From positions 62,001 to 126,000 of the forward strand of contig JBKBIT010000005.1 of assembly GCA_046297455.1 (NCBI GenBank): 64,000 bases of DNA. The letters run 5' to 3'. Made by a program: the position numbers and the translations under genes. How positions within the stretch are numbered: the stretch's first letter is position 1; every line of letters starts with the position of its first letter. This DNA comes from ZYF759 sp046297455 (GTDB lineage: Bacteria; Pseudomonadota; Alphaproteobacteria; Rhizobiales; Rhizobiaceae). The notes beneath the pieces were generated by a model that was given only the letters and a program-made list of their open reading frames with translations, was not told the origin of the DNA and did no database searches. Below are positions 27,493 to 35,707 of this stretch, one piece after another.

Positions 27493-27993
27493 ATGACATT
27501 TTTCTCCCGCATTGCCAGGCGTGCCGCGCCCGCCATGCTGCTTCTGATCTCGGCCGTGGCGTTGACCGCCTGCCAGTCGATCTTTGCCGGCATAGGCGGA
27601 CCCTCGGGCAATGCCGTCAGCGCGCAGGCCGCCGCAACGGTCGCGGAAATCCGCAGCACCAACGGCCTGTCGACGCTTCGCCCCGACCGCGAACTGGAGC
27701 GGGCGGCGCTTGCCCAGGCCTCCAACATGGCCTCGGCCGGCCGCATGACCCACAATACGGGCGCCCGGCGCGATTTTCCCAGCCGCATGCGGGCCGGCGG
27801 CATTCGCGGCACGGCGGCCGAAAACATCGCGCATGGGCGTTTCGATACGGCCCGCGTGATCTCGGTCTGGATGAATTCGGACGGCCACCGGCGCAACATG
27901 CTCAACGAGCGCTTCTCGCGCTTCGGCCTTGCCTATGTGCCCGATCCGCGCGATCCCTCGCGCCGCTACTGGGCGATGGTTTTGGGGGAGTAG
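27493..27993 (+). CDS. CAP/SCP-domain lipoprotein
   Basis: 166 residues. The start MTFFSRIARRAAPAMLLLIS leads to a lipobox VALTAC, so it is predicted to be lipid-anchored. The CAP (cysteine-rich secretory, pathogenesis-related) domain follows: LERAALAQASNMASAGRMTH, AAENIAHGRF and WMNSDGHRRNMLNERFSRFG, the last with the usual S-x-GHR-x-N-(M/L) pattern. Role unknown; bacterial members are secreted or envelope-bound. An upstream in-frame start at 27448 would bury the signal, so I prefer 27493. Confidence 0.88.
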   Translation: MTFFSRIARRAAPAMLLLISAVALTACQSIFAGIGGPSGNAVSAQAAATVAEIRSTNGLSTLRPDRELERAALAQASNMASAGRMTHNTGARRDFPSRMRAGGIRGTAAENIAHGRFDTARVISVWMNSDGHRRNMLNERFSRFGLAYVPDPRDPSRRYWAMVLGE

Positions 27994-28173
27994 CGTGCGC
28001 GCAATCCGCACACGGCCTTGAAAAAGCAAGACAGCGGTGCGCCACCCGTGGATGATTCCAGGCTGCTTTTCCCGCCAACCCCTTGATTCCCCTCACTTTC
28101 GCATTTTCTTCGCTGCAACTTATCCACACCCCCTGCCAGCTCGCCGATAATGACCCCATCGCCCTTACGGGAA

Positions 28174-28400
28174 CCCGGCACCGGACCGGGGTTTCGGGGA
28201 GGGTGACGGTGTCCGGGTCGGTCGCGCAACGGTAGCGTGGCTTGGTGGGAACCGACCCACCACAGGTCCGGGCCTCGGTGAAGGTCTGGCCGGTAAGGCT
28301 GGAGGGTTTTGACCCGCGCAAATGCGGCAAAGAACCTTCCGGACGAGCCCGGCCCACCCATCCGGGGCGAAAGCACCGGCGGGGCGCGGTGGACGCGCCA
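28174..28400 (+). ncRNA. candidate structured non-coding RNA, family not recognised
   Basis: Several perfect or nearly perfect stems can be drawn by eye. CCCGGCACC (28174) pairs with GGTG-t-CCGGG (28208-28217), competing with GGGTCGGT/ACCGACCC (28215-28222/28251-28258). CCGGGC/GCCCGG (28268-28273/28347-28352) encloses GGAGGGTT/AACCTTCC (28301-28308/28333-28340, one G.U), which encloses CCGC/GCGG (28314-28317/28324-28327). A hairpin with a GC-GAAA-GC tetraloop spans 28362-28379, and GGCGCG/CGCGCC closes a 5-nt loop at 28383-28399. Nested helices and a GNRA loop suggest RNA. The strand is uncertain, but the GAAA loop favours +. It faces a convergent gene, so it is not an obvious leader. Confidence 0.45.
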
Positions 28401-28544
28401 CGTATTACTTAGAGAGGTGCGCCTGCCGCGCCCCGCTTCCCACGGGAGGGATCAATGGCCAGACCGGCAACGGGGCGTGGCAACGGAGAAGCTCGGCCGG
28501 AGGTGAGCAGGGGAGGAATGAATGGAAATGCTCCGCCCTTCACA

Positions 28545-28696
28545 CCCCCTCTGCCTTCCCAGGCATCTCCCCCTCAAGGGGGGAGATCGGCGGCTTCGGC
28601 GGCACCGCCCTTTCTGCAGCGTTCGCGATTGGCGAAACCCGCCGTAACGGCCAATCTCCCCACCTGTGGGGGAGATGTCCGGCAGGACAGAGGGGG
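28545..28696. repeat. palindromic intergenic repeat element (RIME-like)
   Basis: The outer arms are CCCCCTCTG (28545-28553) and CAGAGGGGG (28688-28696). Inside are two strong hairpins, ATCTCCCCCTC-AAGGGGGGAGAT (28565-28587) and ATCTCCCC-acctgt-GGGGGAGAT (28654-28676), that also resemble each other. Palindromic elements with ATCTCCCCC arms are common in rhizobial intergenic DNA; from memory this fits the RIME/BIME class. It lies between convergent genes, the usual place for such elements. Confidence 0.65.
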
Positions 28697-28786
28697 GCGC
28701 CGTAGAGTGCAACGCTTGGCTTCCAGAGTGACGAACGCCCGGAGCCACCGCAAGGGCTGGACTCGGCAGGTCAGAGCCGGGCGCCC

Positions 28787-29773
28787 CTAAACCCCGACCC
28801 AGCCCTCGGCATCGCCGGCGCGGAAGATCGCGTCGATGGCCTTCTGGTTCTTCACCGATTCCTCCAGCGTGAAGACCGGCGAGAATTCGCCGGCTGCGGC
28901 CCGCGCAAAGGCCTCCACCTGCAGCCGGTACTGGCTGGCGCCGGGAAAGCGGAGGGTCCGCGTTTCACCGCGCGACTGGTCGTGCAGTTCCACACGGTGG
29001 TGGTCATAAAGACCAGCATTGAACGGCGAGGCCACCTCGATGAAGCCCTTGTCGCCGTGGAAGACCATCGACTGGCGTGCCGCCATCTGGGTCGAGACGT
29101 AGAAGGACAGTTCGAAGCCACCGAAATCGGCCTTCACGCTGGCATAGATGTCGGTGCCGAAGGCCTGGTCCCGTTCTACCCTGGCCTGGACCCGGGCCGG
29201 CTCGACGCCGGTGACCAGCCGTGTCGTGATCATCGGATAGACGCCGATATCGGGCAGGGCGCCGCCCCCGAGTTCGGGCCGGTTGCGCATATTGGCCGGA
29301 TCGACATTGTGATAGCTGAACGCGCCCTGGACATGGCGCAGCCTGCCGATGGCGCCGTCGGCGACAAGGGCACGCACCTTGTGCCATTGCGGATGGTAGA
29401 ACACCATGAAGGCTTCCGACACCACGACCTTGTTGCGGTCGCGCGCGGCAATCACGCCCTCGATGTCTGCGGCCGTCATGGCCAGCGGCTTTTCGACCAG
29501 AACATGCTTGCCGGCATCGGCCGCCTTGACTGCCCATTCGACATGCTGCGCGGTCGGCAACGGGATGTAGACCCCGTCCACCGTGTCGGATGCCAGCATC
29601 TCTTCGTAGGAGCCGAAGGCATGGGCGGCATTGACGCGCCGGGCAAGTGCGGCGGCCCGCTTCTCGTCACGGCTCGCGATCGCCGCCACGACTCCGTTTT
29701 CCGCATCCTGGATGGCCGGGATCACCTGCTCGCGCGCGATCTTGGCCGTCGAAAGAATCCCCCACCGGAACAT
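28787..29773 (-). CDS. Gfo/Idh/MocA-family oxidoreductase
   Basis: 328-residue NAD(P)-dependent sugar or cyclitol dehydrogenase. The nucleotide-binding start is RWGILSTAKIAREQVIPAI; the family lysine is in VLVEKPLAMTAADIE (EKP). The C-terminal half is the usual alpha/beta substrate domain. It lies 18 bases after edd on the same strand, so it is likely the last gene of the zwf-pgl-edd transcript. The substrate cannot be named; a glucose- or inositol-type sugar is a reasonable guess from the neighbours. Confidence 0.9.
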   Translation of the reverse strand: MFRWGILSTAKIAREQVIPAIQDAENGVVAAIASRDEKRAAALARRVNAAHAFGSYEEMLASDTVDGVYIPLPTAQHVEWAVKAADAGKHVLVEKPLAMTAADIEGVIAARDRNKVVVSEAFMVFYHPQWHKVRALVADGAIGRLRHVQGAFSYHNVDPANMRNRPELGGGALPDIGVYPMITTRLVTGVEPARVQARVERDQAFGTDIYASVKADFGGFELSFYVSTQMAARQSMVFHGDKGFIEVASPFNAGLYDHHRVELHDQSRGETRTLRFPGASQYRLQVEAFARAAAGEFSPVFTLEESVKNQKAIDAIFRAGDAEGWVGV

Positions 29774-29791
29774 GCTATCCTCCCCCGGTTC

Positions 29792-31600
29792 TCAGAATAC
29801 CGCCGCGCCCGCATCGGCCCGGCCCGCCATGCGGCGGAAACCCTCGAACAGTTCCCGGCCCATGCCGAACCCGTTGGCCGACAGATCCGGCAGCGCCGTC
29901 TGGCGCGCTGCAAATTCCGCCGCGTCGACCAGCGCCTCGAGCGTTCCCGCCTCGGCATCGAGCCTCACGATGTCGCCGTCGCGCAACCTGCCGATCGGCC
30001 CGCCATCGAGCGCTTCCGGCGTCACGTGGATGGCGGCGGGCACCTTGCCCGACGCCCCCGACATGCGCCCGTCGGTCACCAGCGCAACCTTGTGGCCGCG
30101 ATCCTGCAGGATGCCGAGCACCGTGGTCAGACGATGCAATTCGGGCATGCCGTTCGCCTTTGGCCCCTGATAGCGCACCACCGCGACCATGTCGCCATCC
30201 AGTTGGCCGGCCTTGAAGGCGGCGTTCAGCTCTTCCTGGTCATGGAAAATGCGCGCAGGAGCCTCGATCACCCGGTTTTCCGGCTTCACCGCCGAGACCT
30301 TGATGATGGCATTGCCGATATTGCCCGAGATCAGCCGGATGCCGCCATTGGGCTGAAACGCTTTCGGGAACGGCGCCAGCACCTTCTCGTCACCGCTCTT
30401 CTCAGGGGCAGGACGGCGCGCCACCGTGCCGTCCTCGGCCAGATAGGCCTCGACCGCATAGGGCCGCAGACCTTGGCCCCAGACGGTACGCACATCCTCG
30501 TGCAGAAGCCCGGCGTCGAGCAGTTCGCGGATGAGAAAACCCATGCCACCAGCGGCGTTGAAATGGTTCACGTCGGCCAGCCCGTTGGGATAGACGCGCG
30601 CCAGCAGCGGCACATGGTCGGATATGTCGGAAATGTCCTGCCAGGTGATCGAGATGCCAGCAGCAGCAGCCATGGCGATGAGGTGTATCGTGTGGTTGGT
30701 CGAGCCGCCGGTGGCATTCAGCCCGACGATGCCGTTTACGACCGAGCGCTCGTCGATCATGCGGCCGGCGGGCGTGTACTCGTTGCCGAGACGGGTGATG
30801 GCCAGCGCCCGCTTCGCCGCCTCGCGCGTCAGCGCCTCGCGCAATGGCGTGCCGGGATTGACGAAGGAGGCGCCGGGCGTGTGCAAGCCCATGATCTCCA
30901 TCAGCATCTGGTTGGAATTGGCGGTGCCGTAGAAGGTGCAGGTGCCCGGTCCGTGGTAGGATTTGGATTCCGCTTCCAGAAGCTCGGCGCGACCGACCTT
31001 GCCCTCCGCGAAGAGCTGGCGGATTCTCGCCTTCTCGTCATTCGGCAGGCCGGAGGTCATCGGCCCGGCGGGAATGAAGATCGCCGGCAGATGGCCGAAA
31101 GTCAGGGCTGCGATGGTCAGCCCCGGCACGATCTTGTCGCAGATGCCGAGATAGACGGCCGTATCGAACATGTCATGCGACAGGCCGATGGCGGCCGCCA
31201 TGGCGATCACGTCGCGCGAAAAGAGCGACAGCTCCATGCCCGGCCTACCTTGGGTGACGCCATCGCACATGGCCGGCACGCCGCCCGCGACCTGCGCGAC
31301 CCCGCCCGCCCCGCGCGCCGCTTCCTTGATGAGAGCGGGAAAACTCTCATAGGGCTGATGCGCAGAGAGCATGTCGTTATAGGCGGTGACGATGCCGAGA
31401 TTGGGTACAATGTCGCCCGACAGGGCCTCCTTGTCGCCGGGACCGCAAGCGGCGAAGCCATGGGCAAGGTTACCGCAGGAAAGCACGCCGCGGCGCGGTG
31501 CCTGGCCGGCGGCCGCGTCAACTCGGGCCAGATAGGCCTCGCGGGTAGGCTTGGAGCGTTCGCGGATGCGCTGGGTGATGGCTTCGATGTCGCGTTTCAT
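29792..31600 (-). CDS. edd: phosphogluconate dehydratase
   Basis: Entner-Doudoroff enzyme that converts 6-phosphogluconate to 2-keto-3-deoxy-6-phosphogluconate. 602 residues, the normal Edd size. Iron-sulfur motifs of the IlvD/Edd family are visible: VPAMCDGVTQG, YLGICDKIVPG and GTCTFYGTANSNQMLMEIMG, with LNATGGSTNHTIHL downstream. It follows pgl by 15 bases. No eda (aldolase) gene is seen in this window. Confidence 0.97.
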   Translation of the reverse strand: MKRDIEAITQRIRERSKPTREAYLARVDAAAGQAPRRGVLSCGNLAHGFAACGPGDKEALSGDIVPNLGIVTAYNDMLSAHQPYESFPALIKEAARGAGGVAQVAGGVPAMCDGVTQGRPGMELSLFSRDVIAMAAAIGLSHDMFDTAVYLGICDKIVPGLTIAALTFGHLPAIFIPAGPMTSGLPNDEKARIRQLFAEGKVGRAELLEAESKSYHGPGTCTFYGTANSNQMLMEIMGLHTPGASFVNPGTPLREALTREAAKRALAITRLGNEYTPAGRMIDERSVVNGIVGLNATGGSTNHTIHLIAMAAAAGISITWQDISDISDHVPLLARVYPNGLADVNHFNAAGGMGFLIRELLDAGLLHEDVRTVWGQGLRPYAVEAYLAEDGTVARRPAPEKSGDEKVLAPFPKAFQPNGGIRLISGNIGNAIIKVSAVKPENRVIEAPARIFHDQEELNAAFKAGQLDGDMVAVVRYQGPKANGMPELHRLTTVLGILQDRGHKVALVTDGRMSGASGKVPAAIHVTPEALDGGPIGRLRDGDIVRLDAEAGTLEALVDAAEFAARQTALPDLSANGFGMGRELFEGFRRMAGRADAGAAVF

Positions 31601-31615
31601 GGGCTGCTCCTCGGC

Positions 31616-32353
31616 TCACGGCGCATGGAAAATGTGAAGCGGACCGACCGCATGGTCGATCACGGCGCGGATCGGCAGTTCTGTGGCTGGCGCGCCCGCA
31701 AGCGCGCGATCGAGCACGGCGGGCTTTTCTGGCCCTTCGATATGCAAAGCCAGAAAGCGGGCCTGCGCGATGGGCGGCAGGGTCAGGGTCAGGCGCGGTT
31801 CGCCGGCCGACACTGCGTGCACCGCAAGGACCGGCTTTGGGCAGATCGGATCGACGAGGAGGTCGAATTGCTCCGCATCGGCAAAGAAGGAGGCCGTGTG
31901 CCCGTCCGTTCCCATCCCCAGCACCACCACATCAAGCGGGGTTGGCAAGCGGGCAATGTCCTGAAGCGCGAGGCGTGTTGCCTCTTGCGCTGTTGTTGCC
32001 GCGCGCCAAAGGCCCAGCAGGTCGGCATTCCCGGCCTTGCCCTTGATCAGATGCCGGCGCACCAGAGCTTCGTTCGAGCGTTCGTGATCCGGCGGCACGA
32101 AACGTTCGTCGACCAGGGTGACGGTGACCTTTTCCCAGTCGATGTCCTTCTGCGACAAAGCCTCCAAAAAACGTTTCGGGGTCGATCCTCCGGATACGGC
32201 GAGCGTCGCCTTGCCTCTTGCCGCCAAAGCCTTCTCAAGCTCGCCGGCCACCTGGTCGGCCAGTGCGGCGGCAAGCGCCTCGGGCGAGGCGAAATCGTGG
32301 CGTTGGACATGCGGTCTGGTGATGGCGTGAGGTTGCGCGCTGGACATCGTCAC
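31616..32353 (-). CDS. pgl: 6-phosphogluconolactonase
   Basis: Hydrolyses 6-phosphogluconolactone to 6-phosphogluconate. 245 residues of the DevB/SOL type: KATLAVSGGSTPKRFLEAL, VTLVDERFVPPDHERSNEAL and VVLGMGTDGHTASFFADAEQ are the standard motifs. It starts 3 bases after the zwf stop and precedes edd, so its place matches its step in the pathway. Confidence 0.96.
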   Translation of the reverse strand: MTMSSAQPHAITRPHVQRHDFASPEALAAALADQVAGELEKALAARGKATLAVSGGSTPKRFLEALSQKDIDWEKVTVTLVDERFVPPDHERSNEALVRRHLIKGKAGNADLLGLWRAATTAQEATRLALQDIARLPTPLDVVVLGMGTDGHTASFFADAEQFDLLVDPICPKPVLAVHAVSAGEPRLTLTLPPIAQARFLALHIEGPEKPAVLDRALAGAPATELPIRAVIDHAVGPLHIFHAP

Positions 32354-32356
32354 CCC

Positions 32357-33829
32357 TCACCCGCTCTCGTGCCAGGTGCGGCCGTCGCGCTCGATCAGGG
32401 CAATCGCGGACGACGGCCCCCATGTGCCGGCCGTGTAGCCCTGAACCTTCTGTCCGTTTTCTTCCCAGGCAGCCAGGATCGGGTCGATCCATTGCCAGGC
32501 CGCTTCCACCTCGTCGCGGCGCATGAAAAGGGTCTGGTTGCCGCGAATGACGTCCATGATGAGACGCTCATAGGCATCCGGATTGCGCACGTCGAAGGCC
32601 TGCGCAAAACTCATGTCGAGCGGCACGTGGCGCAGCCGCATGCCGCCGGGGCCGGGATCCTTGATCATGATCCATTGCTTGACGCCCTCGTCGGGCTGGA
32701 GGCGGATGACAAGCTGGTTGGCCACGACCGGGCCGGCCGCCTCGCCGAAGATCGAATGCGGGATCGGCTTGAAGGAAATGACGATCTCCGAGACCCGCTC
32801 GGCCAGCCGCTTGCCGGTGCGCAGGTAGAAGGGCACGCCGGCCCAGCGCCAGTTGGCGATTTCGGCCTTGATGGCGACGAAGGTCTCCGTGTCGCTGGCG
32901 CCGTTGCCGAGGTCCTCGAGATAGGACTTCACCGCCCCGCCCGACGAGGCGCCGGCACGGTATTGCCCGCGCACTGTCGACTTGCCAGCTTCTCCGTTCA
33001 TGATCGGCTTGAGCGCCTTCAGCACCTTCAGCTTCTCGTCGCGCACGCCGTCGGCGTCCATCGAGAACGGCGCCTCCATGGCGACCAGGCAAAGAAGCTG
33101 GAGCAGATGGTTCTGCACCATGTCGCGGAGTGCGCCGGCCTTGTCGTAATAACCGGCGCGGCCTTCGAGCCCGACGGTCTCTGCAACCGTGATCTGCACA
33201 TGGTCGATATGGGCGGAATTCCACAAAGGCTCGTAGAGCGCGTTGGCAAAGCGCAGCGCCATCAGGTTCTGCACCGTTTCCTTGCCGAGATAGTGGTCGA
33301 TGCGGAATGTCTGTTCTTCGGAAAAGACCTGGCCGATCTCGTCATTGAGCACGCGGGCAGAACCCAGGCTCCTGCCGATCGGCTTCTCGACCACGATCCG
33401 CGCCTTCTCGTTGACCAGCCCGTGACCGGCAAGGTTCTTGGCGATGTCGCCGAACAGCGCCGGGCCGACCGCCAGATAATAGGCCCTGATGCGGTTTTCG
33501 CCGTCTAGTTCGGCCTTCAGCCGGTCGAACCCTTCGCCGGCAGCGGCATCGACCTGCACATAGGTGATGCGCTCCAGGAACCGACGCAGTTCCACCTCGT
33601 CGAACTCGTTGCCCTGCACATGCTCGGCAATGGCGCGGGCGGCGAAGTCGCGGTAATCGTCTGTCGAATGCGCGGTGCGCGATGCCCCGACAATGCGTGT
33701 CGGTTCCGAAAACTGGCCCGCTCGCTGGCGCTGGTAAAGCGCCGGCAGCAATTTCCGCTCCGCAAGGTCGCCTGTGGCGCCGAAGATGATGAAATCGAAG
33801 GGGTCGACCGGAATGATCTGGCTGGTCAT
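32357..33829 (-). CDS. zwf: glucose-6-phosphate 1-dehydrogenase
   Basis: Oxidises glucose 6-phosphate to the 6-phospholactone. 490 residues. The NADP site is DFIIFGATGDLAERKLLPAL and the substrate/catalytic segment is FRIDHYLGKETVQNLMALRF, with the catalytic His in RIDHYLGKE. First gene of the Entner-Doudoroff operon. An AT-rich palindromic word lies 44-56 bases upstream (separate entry), shared with pckA. Confidence 0.97.
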   Translation of the reverse strand: MTSQIIPVDPFDFIIFGATGDLAERKLLPALYQRQRAGQFSEPTRIVGASRTAHSTDDYRDFAARAIAEHVQGNEFDEVELRRFLERITYVQVDAAAGEGFDRLKAELDGENRIRAYYLAVGPALFGDIAKNLAGHGLVNEKARIVVEKPIGRSLGSARVLNDEIGQVFSEEQTFRIDHYLGKETVQNLMALRFANALYEPLWNSAHIDHVQITVAETVGLEGRAGYYDKAGALRDMVQNHLLQLLCLVAMEAPFSMDADGVRDEKLKVLKALKPIMNGEAGKSTVRGQYRAGASSGGAVKSYLEDLGNGASDTETFVAIKAEIANWRWAGVPFYLRTGKRLAERVSEIVISFKPIPHSIFGEAAGPVVANQLVIRLQPDEGVKQWIMIKDPGPGGMRLRHVPLDMSFAQAFDVRNPDAYERLIMDVIRGNQTLFMRRDEVEAAWQWIDPILAAWEENGQKVQGYTAGTWGPSSAIALIERDGRTWHESG

Positions 33830-33872
33830 GGTGCTGGCATCCGCGCGTCTCAGAGTCGGGGCCGGTATAGTC

Positions 33873-33885
33873 TAATCGATTTAAA
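33873..33885. promoter_or_regulatory. candidate operator upstream of zwf, shared with pckA
   Basis: TAATCGATTTAAA, with the palindromic core AATCGATT and central CG, lies 44 bases before the zwf ATG. The identical 13 bases occur upstream of pckA at 63339-63351. LacI-family operators often have such a central CG. From memory, S. meliloti PckR is a LacI-type regulator of pckA and of glycolytic genes, which would fit; assignment to a PckR homologue is inference. Confidence 0.5.
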
Positions 33886-34021
33886 CTGGCTAGTCCGGCC
33901 ACGCTCCTTTGTCGAGCTTGACAGGTGCCGGGGCCGCTGGTTTCACCAGTGTGAAGCGCGCAGATGGCGTTGTGAAGACAGCCGCCGCAAGCAGGCGCGA
34001 ATTGAACGAGCCGGAGCAGAA

Positions 34022-35500
34022 ATGATGGGCACCCACCCCGCCACCACCGTTGCCGAGGGCGCAGCCTTTATGCAGATCGTTGACGGAAAGCGCGTCGACG
34101 CACTGTCGGGGAGGCGTATCGATGTGGTTTGCCCGTCGAACGGCAAGGTTTTCGCCTCAATCCCGGCAGCCGGCGAGGCGGATGTCGACCGGGCGTTAAA
34201 GGCCGGGCATCGCGCCTTCCATGAGGGGCCTTGGAGCCGCATGCCGGCAGTCGAGCGTGGGCGCTGCCTGACGCGGCTTTCCAGGCTGGTCGAGGAGAAC
34301 GGCGACGAACTGGCCGCCCTCGAATCGCGCGATACCGGCAAGCCGGCCCGCCAGGGCAAGGCAGACGTGATCGCGACCATGCGGTACTACGAATTCTATG
34401 GCGGCGCTGGCGACAAGATCCACGGCGATACGATTCCCTTCCTCGACGGCTACACCGCACTGACGCTGCGCGAGCCGCATGGCGTGGTGGCCGGCATCAT
34501 TCCCTGGAACTATCCGCTGCAGATCCTGGCGCGCGTGGCGGGGGCGGCGCTTGCCATGGGCAACACGCTGGTGGTCAAGCCTGCCGAAGACGCGTCACTG
34601 ACGACCATCCGCATGGCCGAGCTGGCGCTGGAGGCAGGCATTCCCGCTGGGGTCTTCAACGTCATCACCGGCTATGGCGCGGAAGCGGGTGCGGCACTCT
34701 CGTCCCATCCGCTGGTAGACTACGTCACCTTCACCGGCTCGACGGGAACCGGCACGGCAATCCAGAAGGCTGCCGCGGAGAACAATCGCGGCGTCACCAT
34801 GGAACTCGGCGGCAAGTCGCCGCAGATCGTCTTTGCCGATGCCGATATCGACGCCGCGCTCCCCGTGCTGGTCAACGCAATTATCCAGAACGGTGGCCAG
34901 ACCTGTTCGGCCGGCAGCCGGGTGCTGATCGAGAAGCCGGTCTATGAACAGGTGGCTTCCGCGCTGGCCGAACGGTTTTCCAGGCTCGTCGCCGGACCGC
35001 ACGAGGCCGATCTCGACCTCGGTCCGCTGGTCAACAAGCGCCAGGGCGAGCGCGTCGCGCGCATGGTCGCAGATGCGAAGGCGGCAGGCATCGCGGTTCT
35101 CGCCGAAGGCTCGGTCCATCCCGACGCGCCGGCCGGCGGCTTCTATCAGGCGCCGGTCCTGTTCGGATCGGTCGATCCGGAGGCCGAGATTGCGCGCGAA
35201 GAAGTGTTCGGACCCGTGCTTGCCCTGTTTTCCTTCGAGACCGAGGAAGAGGCGATCCGCCTTGCCAACGGCACCGATTACGGACTGGTTGCGGGCGTCT
35301 GGACAAGGGACGGCGCCCGCCAGCATCGCGTTGCAAAGCGGGTGCGCGCCGGGCAGGTCTTCGTCAACGGCTATGGCGCGGGCGGCGGGATCGAACTGCC
35401 CTTCGGCGGCTTCGGCAAGTCGGGCCATGGACGCGAGAAGGGCTTCGAAGCGCTCTACGACATGAGCGCGACGAAAACCGTGGTCTTCAACCACGGTTGA
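34022..35500 (+). CDS. NAD(P)-dependent aldehyde dehydrogenase
   Basis: 492 residues. The catalytic cysteine is C295 (GGQTCSAGSR), the general base E261 (MELGGKSPQ), and the oxyanion asparagine N163 (PWNYP). The NAD loop FTGSTGTGTAIQ is at about 237-248. The protein belongs to the broad group with betaine-aldehyde and gamma-aminobutyraldehyde dehydrogenases; the substrate is not certain. ATG 34022 has GGAGC six bases before it; the frame is open upstream but not conserved. It faces yacG, with 9 bases between stops, and is not in an obvious operon. Confidence 0.92.
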   Translation: MMGTHPATTVAEGAAFMQIVDGKRVDALSGRRIDVVCPSNGKVFASIPAAGEADVDRALKAGHRAFHEGPWSRMPAVERGRCLTRLSRLVEENGDELAALESRDTGKPARQGKADVIATMRYYEFYGGAGDKIHGDTIPFLDGYTALTLREPHGVVAGIIPWNYPLQILARVAGAALAMGNTLVVKPAEDASLTTIRMAELALEAGIPAGVFNVITGYGAEAGAALSSHPLVDYVTFTGSTGTGTAIQKAAAENNRGVTMELGGKSPQIVFADADIDAALPVLVNAIIQNGGQTCSAGSRVLIEKPVYEQVASALAERFSRLVAGPHEADLDLGPLVNKRQGERVARMVADAKAAGIAVLAEGSVHPDAPAGGFYQAPVLFGSVDPEAEIAREEVFGPVLALFSFETEEEAIRLANGTDYGLVAGVWTRDGARQHRVAKRVRAGQVFVNGYGAGGGIELPFGGFGKSGHGREKGFEALYDMSATKTVVFNHG

Positions 35501-35509
35501 AGCCTCGCC

Positions 35510-35707
35510 TCAGACCTGGCCGCTACCTTCCTCACCCTCCTCCTCGTCCGGCGGAACCGGGATCGCATAGGCTCCCGACAGCCAGCGATTGAGGTCGATC
35601 GCCTTGCAGCGGGGCGAGCAGAAGGGGAAGCTGGCGCGCTCGGAGGGACGGCCGCATTCCGGGCAGGGCCGTTTGGGGCGCAGGGGTGTGACCGTGCCGT
35701 CCGTCAC
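35510..35707 (-). CDS. yacG: DNA gyrase inhibitor YacG, zinc-ribbon protein
   Basis: 65-residue zinc-binding protein with the four cysteines in CPECGRPS and FPFCSPRCKAIDLNRW, the YacG hallmark. Homologues bind GyrB and inhibit its activity. I chose a GTG start at 35707 that overlaps the maf stop (GTGA), giving MTDGTVTPLRPKRP; a start at 35731 would add eight residues inside maf. The C-terminus is acidic (PPDEEEGEEGSGQV). Last gene of the infA-maf-yacG run. Confidence 0.9.
   Translation of the reverse strand: MTDGTVTPLRPKRPCPECGRPSERASFPFCSPRCKAIDLNRWLSGAYAIPVPPDEEEGEEGSGQV

Larger units (their letters stand above)
28000..28786. other. gene-free interval with structured and repeated DNA
   Basis: No frame on either strand has a convincing start, ribosome site or protein family here. 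What it holds: a perfect DnaA-box word TTATCCACA at 28120-28128; a GC-rich block 28174-28400 with nested stems (separate entry); and a 152-bp palindromic repeat at 28545-28696 (separate entry). Open frames across these parts look like by-products of GC-rich composition. Confidence 0.6.

Noticed and set aside
28174..28400. RNase P RNA, tmRNA, SRP RNA or cobalamin riboswitch as identity for the structured block
   Set aside because: The RNase P core (GAGGAAAGTCC), the SRP tip, a tmRNA tag frame and the cobalamin box are not found on either strand.
27966..28401. Several frames across the structured block
   Set aside because: They have poor starts, cover predicted helices, and are rich in Pro/Arg/Gly. 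The RNA reading explains the block better.
28565..28676. CRISPR-like repeats
   Set aside because: The two similar units are hairpins in a palindromic element, not direct repeats with even spacers, and no cas gene is near.
28982..33508. 1508-residue open frame on the + strand
   Set aside because: It lies opposite the Gfo/Idh/MocA, edd, pgl and zwf genes, all with clear family motifs on the other strand. Its product is a low-complexity Arg/His/Gly-rich sequence, typical of the antisense frame of GC-rich genes.
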